Shown here piece after piece: positions 27,724 to 33,189 of a stretch of 33,189 nt of DNA (position 1 is the first letter of the stretch; every line of letters starts with the position of its first letter). Position numbers and translations under genes: made by a program. This DNA is from an uncultured Porphyromonas sp. (GTDB taxonomy: Bacteria > Bacteroidota > Bacteroidia > Bacteroidales > Porphyromonadaceae): NCBI RefSeq assembly GCF_938039215.1, contig NZ_CALHVI010000022.1:1-33189 (forward strand), given 5' to 3'. Under the pieces are notes generated by a model. The model saw only the letters and a list, made by a program, of their open reading frames with translations, had not been told where the DNA came from and searched no databases.

Positions 27724-29274
27724 CTAGCGAGTGGCATTGGGTGGACGAATGCGCAAGACATGCGCAATAGCCTTGACGACATCAGGAGCTTCGAGGATCG
27801 GATAGTCAAAGTCCTTCGCTGTGATCCCAGCCCCGAAGAGGATGCAAGGGGTATCAATAGCCATGGACTGAAGGACTAGGCTGGGATTATCAACCAGCTC
27901 CTCTACTTCCCATCCTGGAGTAAGTGACCAATAGACATCGGCCAAATATCGGTTGTGCACCGAGCGACGAAGGGCACGAGCGGCATCGCTCAGCGATGAC
28001 TGCACGAGCAGACGCTCACCTGCCACTGCGAAAGCTATACCCTCCATCTCCTCGAGGAAGGCTGCCGATCGATCTTGTAGCTCGGATAGAGCTATGCGCT
28101 TCGTCTCTGCTAACTTCCTATTCAGATAGAGACGACCGTCAGCGAGACGCTCGACCCAACTCCCCTGTCCATAGATAGCGGAGAGATAAAGGTTCAGCAG
28201 GGCGGATCCCTTCTTCGAGCTGAACTGCCCATAGCGAGCTTCGGCACCCTTGAATCGAGGGCGACGATAGTGTGTATAGCCCGTACCTGTAAGGGCTAGG
28301 AGATAGTTCCCCTCACCGAACTTTCGCTGAAGTTCGCTAAGTATGGCTTGGATATTCTGATCAAGACGAACATAAGCATCGACCTCCTCACTGGTCAGCT
28401 CACCTGTCGCATTCTTTGGGGCAACATTGAGGCTGTAGGAGAGGGCGAGCATGCCTGGTGACTTACTCTCGGCATAGCCTCCTTGGTCTAGGAGTCGTAG
28501 TGCTAGGCTCGTCACCTCTTCGTTGGCAAGAGCACTACGCTTGAAGTCGGCACCTTGATAGCCTTGGTAGCGGTGGGAGAAGCGTGCCCCCCAGTCTGAC
28601 CAAGCACGCTCGGGGGAAGTATAGCTTCTCAGCGGGCTCCAGACCATCTGACCTGCTACAAGACGCTTGTTGGGTCCATCGGCAGATCGGTTGTAGGCCT
28701 CGATGCTCTTGGGCATCGCTTCATAGTAGCTGGAGCTCGACCAAGAGGCGATCTTGGTATCCAGCCAGAATGCTCCATTAGCGAACCATCCCGCAGAAGC
28801 GATCGCCGCCTCAGCATCCGAAGCGACGGCATAGACTAGGCCTGCGCCCGAAGATGCTTCCTTGATGCGGTCACCAAGGGTATTGACGAGGAGCGCCTTA
28901 GGAGAGTAGGTATCACGTGTATAGTTCCCTATGACCGAAGGGTCATGAAAGATAGGTCGCCAGCTATGCTGCTTGGTATCCCAGAGTGTCGAGCGCTCGA
29001 CACCATGAACATGGGGATAGGCACCCGTATGGAGCGTAGCCGTAGCCGAAGCTCGATCAAGCTCCGCTAGAGGGAAACGCACTTGAGGATAAACCTTCCC
29101 CTCTTGGAGCATCCGTCCTAGCCCATCCTTAGAGAAGAGCGGGCTCAACTGCTGGAGATAGTCTCCACGTAGATCCTCGATGGTGATATAGACGACCACA
29201 CGAGGGATATCCCCTGCGGAGAGGGGTTGCTGCAGAGCCACGAGGGCTAAGAGCGAAGTGAGGAGGTAGCGCAT
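27724..29274 (-). CDS. Alkaline-phosphatase-superfamily protein lacking the metal site (pseudoenzyme)
   Basis: A secreted protein of the PafA/type I phosphodiesterase fold. Family landmarks are VVVYITIEDLRGDYL, LHTGAYPHVHGV, SAGWFANGAFWLD, YVRLDQNIQAIL and FGEGNYLLALTGTG. In active PafA-type enzymes the same places carry a metal-binding Asp, a Thr nucleophile before HTxxYTG, SAGHxAxGAFW, a DxxxH pair and TADHG. Here the His of SAGH is Trp, the DxxxH region is SLNVAPKN, and TADHG is TGTGYTH. Most metal ligands are therefore gone and catalysis is unlikely. The frame is open to 29346, but the signal peptide (MRYLLTSLLALVALQQPLSA) starts at the ATG at 29274, which removes the overlap with the DUF4105 gene. 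It is probably periplasmic and co-transcribed with that gene. Confidence 0.75.
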   Translation of the reverse strand: MRYLLTSLLALVALQQPLSAGDIPRVVVYITIEDLRGDYLQQLSPLFSKDGLGRMLQEGKVYPQVRFPLAELDRASATATLHTGAYPHVHGVERSTLWDTKQHSWRPIFHDPSVIGNYTRDTYSPKALLVNTLGDRIKEASSGAGLVYAVASDAEAAIASAGWFANGAFWLDTKIASWSSSSYYEAMPKSIEAYNRSADGPNKRLVAGQMVWSPLRSYTSPERAWSDWGARFSHRYQGYQGADFKRSALANEEVTSLALRLLDQGGYAESKSPGMLALSYSLNVAPKNATGELTSEEVDAYVRLDQNIQAILSELQRKFGEGNYLLALTGTGYTHYRRPRFKGAEARYGQFSSKKGSALLNLYLSAIYGQGSWVERLADGRLYLNRKLAETKRIALSELQDRSAAFLEEMEGIAFAVAGERLLVQSSLSDAARALRRSVHNRYLADVYWSLTPGWEVEELVDNPSLVLQSMAIDTPCILFGAGITAKDFDYPILEAPDVVKAIAHVLRIRPPNATR

Positions 29275-29302
29275 ACTACGCTGCTCAAGGGAGCTCTTAG
29301 TC

Positions 29303-30631
29303 TTACCCATGACGGCGGAAGGGATTATGGATGAGTCGCCCTGCACTGAGGAAGGTCAAGCTCATGGCGATCAGTGAGAGGCTACTATTGAACTTCTGCC
29401 CTGAGAGCAGTCCGACGAAGGGCAGAGCTACCAGTGCCACAAAGCAGATGGCATGGAGCACATAGCGCACATGCAGCGTCTTAGCACCGAAAGGCATCAG
29501 TACAGCCAGTAGGAGATATCCTGGGTGCAGGGCAAGCAGATTCCAGTTCGGATACACCATCGGATGCTCCGAGAAGAAGGTGATGAAGGTGAGTAGCGAG
29601 CCGGCAAGTCCTGCCCCTAGGTAGAAGACAAATTCGACCGCACCAGGCACGAGCTTCCCCTTGCGTCGATAGATGAAGATCCCCCCCGAGAGGAGGAGAA
29701 TAAGGGTGAAGACAAATAAGGGATGTGTGAGGGAGAAGGATGCGGGCTCTATACGCTGGAGTGCTCCATAGCTCTTCGTAGTAAGGGCTGGTCGCACCCA
29801 AGACTCCTTGGGGACGTGCTTATTCCCGACAGAGAGCAGGGGAAGGAGCGCAGCTGCCTGCATCGGTATGAAGAAGCGATCCTTCACGCTCATGGGCTGG
29901 TCTAATTCGGGACCCATAGCGAGGTCCGTACCCAGCACAAGCCAAGGGGAAGAAGCCTCAAGCTCATTGATGGCTTGCCGCCAAGTCAATGGAGGGAGCG
30001 CACTGGGATCGACCCCAGGGAAGATCTGGCGGAAGAGGGCATCATCACCCGAGGCGAAGGCAAAGCTCACACTATCTGTAGCTCCCTTCTCTGAGGATAA
30101 GATCGTGAGGGTCTCAAGGTAAAGATCCAGCGGACGTGTACTGCAGTTGTTGCGGAAGGCATTGTAGCGGTAGACACGATTCTCGGGCTGGATATTCTCC
30201 AGCAGGAGCGACCACATACGGGCACGCTGGAGGCTGTCTGTCGCAAGAACGACCTCTTGGATCAAGCCTCGGTGCTGGTAATCTTCGAGGAAGAGTTCGG
30301 TGGCTATCGGGAGGACGATATAGTCTGTCCTTCCCTGCAGATAGCGGATGGTGAAGTCATCGGAGAAATCGAAGATCCCGTAGTTGAAGGTCACGTCGAT
30401 ATCCTGCAGTTGGTCATACACACGCAGACCTGCATGCCCGTAGAGCGTATAGGACTCTTCGCTACTAGGCTGAGCCGCTAGGAAGCTCACTTGGGCAGAG
30501 GGAGTCAGCTCAGTAGGCAGCCCGAAGGTCTTTTCTCGTTTGACCTGATGCTGGGCATCAACCGTCACCGTAGAGCACAAAAAAGCTACCATCGCCAAGA
30601 GGAGATAGCGCACCATGCCGAGGGACTTCAT
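29303..30631 (-). CDS. DUF4105 (Lnb N-terminal periplasmic) membrane protein
   Basis: An envelope protein with a signal sequence (MVRYLLLAMVAFLCSTVTVDAQ). A DUF4105 domain follows, with TLYGHAGLRV, FNYGIFDF and YRYNAFRNNCSTRPLD. The His of YGHAG and the Cys of NNCSTRP resemble the catalytic pair of NlpC/P60-like papain-fold enzymes. Five predicted membrane helices occupy the C-terminal third (from about HPLFVFTLILLLSGG to SLIAMSLTFLSAGRLI). Its target is unknown; amide or lipid-acyl hydrolysis in the periplasm is an inference. The open frame reaches a TTG at 30670, and ATG codons occur at 30661, 30631 and 30616. I choose 30631 because it gives a normal signal peptide. It follows dacB directly. 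Confidence 0.8.
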   Translation of the reverse strand: MKSLGMVRYLLLAMVAFLCSTVTVDAQHQVKREKTFGLPTELTPSAQVSFLAAQPSSEESYTLYGHAGLRVYDQLQDIDVTFNYGIFDFSDDFTIRYLQGRTDYIVLPIATELFLEDYQHRGLIQEVVLATDSLQRARMWSLLLENIQPENRVYRYNAFRNNCSTRPLDLYLETLTILSSEKGATDSVSFAFASGDDALFRQIFPGVDPSALPPLTWRQAINELEASSPWLVLGTDLAMGPELDQPMSVKDRFFIPMQAAALLPLLSVGNKHVPKESWVRPALTTKSYGALQRIEPASFSLTHPLFVFTLILLLSGGIFIYRRKGKLVPGAVEFVFYLGAGLAGSLLTFITFFSEHPMVYPNWNLLALHPGYLLLAVLMPFGAKTLHVRYVLHAICFVALVALPFVGLLSGQKFNSSLSLIAMSLTFLSAGRLIHNPFRRHG

Positions 30632-30680
30632 CGGGGAGTATCGCAGGAGAGTCTTATGCATCGAGCTCAATGATTCCTAA

Positions 30681-30688
30681 CAAAGATA
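30681..30688 (-). promoter_or_regulatory. Possible internal -7 element before the DUF4105 gene
   Basis: TATCTTTG on the minus strand fits TAnnTTTG and lies in the short dacB-DUF4105 gap. No good TTG is seen upstream, so this may be a chance match. Confidence 0.3.
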
Positions 30689-30703
30689 CGAAAAGTCTCA
30701 GCT

Positions 30704-32218
30704 CTAGCGCTTCTTACTCTTTCGCTTAGCCTTCTGAGGCTTGGTCTTCTTTGCCTTATGTCCAGCCTTCTTGCTCTTCACGGGGTGGGATTTCTTAGGA
30801 CTAAGGTCTGGCAAAGGCTGCTCTATGAAGAGACAACTAACGAAGTGAGAGAAGAGCGAACGTGCTTCTCCCCCCGTGATCGCCCCATTGGCTATGTAGA
30901 CGAGGCTGTACCACTTCCCCTCATGATTCACGTAGCCTGCATAGCCTCGCACACCTCGCATCGAGCCACTCTTGACAAAGGCACGTATCTCGGGAGGTAG
31001 GGAGACACTGCGCACGGAGCCTTCGACACCCGCCTCTGGGAGGGAGGCTAGGAAGGGAGCATGTAGGGCTTGATCTCGCCAAAGATCGGAGAGGATGAGA
31101 CTAAGAGCCTCCGAAGTCAGTCGCCCATAAGGGCTCAGTCCCGAGCCGTCCATCGGGAGGAAGTTCGACGGGGTGAGGTGTAGACGCTCTCTCCAATAGT
31201 CACGCATCACGATGGGATAGCCCGTCGTCCGATCCTGTGGGGTGTTGAGGGCATAAGCTAGGGATTCGGCATAGACATTAGAGCTGCGGAAGTTCGTGAT
31301 CTTGATCAGCGTATCGACGGGAAGCGAGGTATAGTAGCCCAAGGTATCTAGCCCCGTCATCGGAGCGTCATAGACCAGCTGAGGAGCCTGCGGAAGGTCT
31401 ATCCCTCGCTGTCGAAGTCCTTCGTTGAGCCAAAGCGCAGCATAGAGAGGAGGATCAGGGAGCGGCCAGCGCTGGTGCCTACCCGAGCTACCTGAGCGCA
31501 CCTGCCCCGAGACGAGGAGGGTATCTTGGCTCATCGGCACGGAGAGCTCAAGGCTCGTCGGGCCGCCCGTCGAGAGATCTAGCTGTGCGGGCAGAAGCTG
31601 TGAGGCGAGCTGTACCTCCACCTCGGGATCGGTCTCTTCGGCATAGAGGTAGAGATCGGCATAGTTATCCCCGACATTGAAGCCCGAGACCAGTGCCCCA
31701 TAGTACTCGTCTAGATCCTCCTCGGGCCAAGTCTCATTGGCAAAGGGGCGAGGGAAGCCATTCATATCGAGGAGCAGGCGACCCGTCACCTGCTTGATTC
31801 CTCGCTCCGCTAGCAGGGCCTTCACCTCACGAAGGAGGCGATCGGGCTCAGGGATGTAGTGCGAACCGACAGATGGGTCTGCCGAAGCCCCGATGATCAG
31901 ATCACCCTCGAGGATGCCATCTCTCACCCGTCCTCGGATGGCGATGGGGATATGGAAGCGATAGTCCGCCCCACGAAGCGCAAGGAAAGCCCCTGTCGTA
32001 GGGATCTTCACCAGCGAGGCGGGACGAAAGAGTTCGTCGGTGCGATGAGCCACGAGCGTCTCTCCCGTCTCTAGGTCACGAAGGAGGGCTGTGACACGCA
32101 CTCCTGGGCGCTGCTCATAGCGACGGAGCAGCTCCACAGCCTCGGGGAAAGGCTGAGCATAGAGCAGGAAAGGAATAAACAGATAGAGGGCGGAGAGGAT
32201 GATCCGACGAAGCTTCAT
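30704..32218 (-). CDS. dacB: D-alanyl-D-alanine carboxypeptidase/endopeptidase (PBP4 family)
   Basis: A 504-residue class C penicillin-binding protein that trims or cuts peptidoglycan cross-links. A signal peptide covers residues 1-21 (LYAQ, then PFPEA). The active-site SxxK is S68-L-V-K71 in RPASLVKIPTT, the SxN is S312-S-N314 in FRSSNVYAES, and the third motif is K416-S-G. FLPMDGSGLSPYGRL is typical of PBP4. The usual insert between the first two motifs is present. The last 30 residues (475-504) form a very basic tail with 16 Lys or Arg, not usual in the family. It heads the cluster with the DUF4105 gene and follows the rplY terminator. Only a weak TAcgTTTT element is seen upstream. Confidence 0.92.
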   Translation of the reverse strand: MKLRRIILSALYLFIPFLLYAQPFPEAVELLRRYEQRPGVRVTALLRDLETGETLVAHRTDELFRPASLVKIPTTGAFLALRGADYRFHIPIAIRGRVRDGILEGDLIIGASADPSVGSHYIPEPDRLLREVKALLAERGIKQVTGRLLLDMNGFPRPFANETWPEEDLDEYYGALVSGFNVGDNYADLYLYAEETDPEVEVQLASQLLPAQLDLSTGGPTSLELSVPMSQDTLLVSGQVRSGSSGRHQRWPLPDPPLYAALWLNEGLRQRGIDLPQAPQLVYDAPMTGLDTLGYYTSLPVDTLIKITNFRSSNVYAESLAYALNTPQDRTTGYPIVMRDYWRERLHLTPSNFLPMDGSGLSPYGRLTSEALSLILSDLWRDQALHAPFLASLPEAGVEGSVRSVSLPPEIRAFVKSGSMRGVRGYAGYVNHEGKWYSLVYIANGAITGGEARSLFSHFVSCLFIEQPLPDLSPKKSHPVKSKKAGHKAKKTKPQKAKRKSKKR

Positions 32219-32257
32219 CTGGGGTAATAAAACGTACTACGTAATATATAAGAGAGG

Positions 32258-32293
32258 CAGAGGCTACCCTACTCGCTGGTAGGATAGCCTCTG
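32258..32293 (-). terminator. Terminator between rplY and dacB
   Basis: Arms 32258-32272 and 32279-32293 pair over 15 bp with one mismatch around a 6-nt loop. The minus-strand tail CCTCTCTTATATATT is fairly U-rich. It begins about 57 bp past the rplY stop. Confidence 0.8.
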
Positions 32294-32349
32294 GATTGGG
32301 ATATATCGAGTATGAGACTGTGAAATGTCTCACCTCTTAGGCTGCGGGC

Positions 32350-32925
32350 TTACTTACCGCTCTTAGCCATAGCACCACGAGCAGCACGAGTGAGCTTGAC
32401 GGCGCAGACGACAGCATTCTTAGCGTTGATGACTTCGAGACCTTCGAAGGAGAGAGCACCGACCTGGATCGTCTTACCAAGACCAAGCTCAGTGACGTCG
32501 ATGAAGAGCTTCTCGGGGATCTCAGTGTAAGGAGCGCGAACCTTGAGCTTGCGCATTTCGAGGCTGAGCTTACCCCCTGCCTTCACCCCTTCGGCGTGAC
32601 CCGTGAGGACAACAGGTACTTCCATGACGATAGGCTTAGCAGCTTCTACCTGAAGGAAGTCGAGGTGCAGGATGGCATCGGTCACAGCGTGGAACTGAAG
32701 GTCCTTCAGTACAGCCTTGACCTGACGACCTTCGATGTCGAGGTCGATGACGAAGATGTCTGGTGAATAGACGAGATTACGCACGCCATCCTGGCTTACG
32801 GTGAAGTGGATGACTTCGTCGCCTCCGTAGAGGACTGCGGGGATCTGATCCCCAGCGCGGAGACCCTTAGAGGCCTTCTTGCCAAGCTCGGAGCGGAGCT
32901 GACCTGAGAGTTGGAATGTCTTCAT
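32350..32925 (-). CDS. rplY: 50S ribosomal protein L25/general stress protein Ctc
   Basis: A 191-residue long-form L25 (Ctc/TL5 type) that binds 5S rRNA in the large subunit. The N-terminal 5S-binding domain is about 1-92 (MKTFQLSGQLRSELGKKASK, then IPAVLYGGDEVIHFTV and LKDLQFHAVTDAILHLDFL). The C-terminal TL5 domain is about 93-185 (VEVPVVLTGHAEGVKAGGKL, then LFIDVTELGLGKTIQV). The tail AARGAMAKSGK is short and basic. In many bacteria this gene is followed by pth; here it is followed by its own terminator and dacB. Confidence 0.97.
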   Translation of the reverse strand: MKTFQLSGQLRSELGKKASKGLRAGDQIPAVLYGGDEVIHFTVSQDGVRNLVYSPDIFVIDLDIEGRQVKAVLKDLQFHAVTDAILHLDFLQVEAAKPIVMEVPVVLTGHAEGVKAGGKLSLEMRKLKVRAPYTEIPEKLFIDVTELGLGKTIQVGALSFEGLEVINAKNAVVCAVKLTRAARGAMAKSGK

Positions 32926-32950
32926 TCTCTTTCTAAATAATTGTGTTACT

Positions 32951-32958
32951 CAAAATTA
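32951..32958 (-). promoter_or_regulatory. Possible proximal -7 element of rplY
   Basis: TAATTTTG on the minus strand fits TAnnTTTG, 26 bp before the rplY start. No TTG is found at the expected distance. Confidence 0.35.
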
Positions 32959-33043
32959 GTGTCTTCTAATTTCCCATCACACGAGTCCCTGCCTTCCAGA
33001 GGTCTAGGGGCTTCTCGTCTTCGAGACAATCGTAAAACGCCAG

Positions 33044-33051
33044 CAAAGGTA
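33044..33051 (-). promoter_or_regulatory. Possible distal -7 element of rplY
   Basis: TACCTTTG on the minus strand fits TAnnTTTG and would give a leader of about 110 nt. The -33 region is weak. Confidence 0.4.
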
Positions 33052-33133
33052 GTGATTTCTATCGACATAGACAGCCGAGGGGCTTGACCAAGCTCAAAGC
33101 TCAAGGTAGGTGGTCTTCCGCCCCTGCCAAAAA

Positions 33134-33189
33134 CGACCTACGGTAGGTCGCCGAAAAAACCTACTGTAGGTCGTCGATGCGACCCACGG
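33134..33189. repeat. 23-bp palindromic repeat array at the right edge (truncated)
   Basis: Units at 33134-33150 and 33157-33173, plus the first 10 nt of a third at 33180-33189, follow CGACCYACNGTRGGTCG with 6-nt spacers ccgaaa and tcgatg. The array continues beyond the window. It is upstream of the rplY promoter candidates. Confidence 0.85.

Overview
The window looks like a chromosomal segment of a Porphyromonas-like member of the Bacteroidales. Supporting evidence is a SusC/SusD pair, a giant protein with a type IX secretion (T9SS) C-terminal tail, a Bacteroidota-type long SecA, a lipoprotein TamA variant (TamL) next to TamB, and several promoters matching the Bacteroides-type pattern (TTG, about 19-20 bp, TAnnTTTG). 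Genus is inferred from protein style only; species cannot be given. I support thirteen protein genes, all on the minus strand, and see no tRNA, rRNA, IS element or CRISPR.

Read in the direction of transcription (right to left), the layout is as follows. (1) rplY/ctc (ribosomal protein L25), ending in a terminator. (2) A cell-envelope cluster: dacB (PBP4-type peptidase), a DUF4105 membrane protein, and an alkaline-phosphatase-superfamily protein that has lost its metal ligands. secA follows after 165 bp and ends in a strong terminator. (3) A long intergenic region with a palindromic repeat array and several hairpins, then susC-susD with its own promoter and terminator. (4) A second array, then gmd-fcl (GDP-L-fucose synthesis) running into tamB and tamL (outer-membrane assembly), ending in a strong terminator. 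(5) A 2184-residue T9SS cargo with CUB-like, sialidase-associated, beta-helix and DUF4465-like domains. (6) An OprP-type porin with an approximately 300-nt structured leader, then a terminator and a 22-bp repeat array running towards the left edge.

Most of the window concerns the envelope: secretion (SecA), outer-membrane assembly (TamB/TamL), peptidoglycan trimming (DacB), nutrient import (SusCD, porin), surface display (T9SS cargo) and a sugar donor (GDP-fucose).

The most unusual signal is a set of short tandem dyad arrays with periods of 22, 23 and 24 bp. All are built from 5-nt inverted half-sites separated by a constant 6-nt variable spacer. Three of the five lie between the terminator or 3' end of one unit and the promoter of the next. 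One forms the 5' end of tamL, where it supplies four in-frame ATG codons spaced exactly 24 nt apart.
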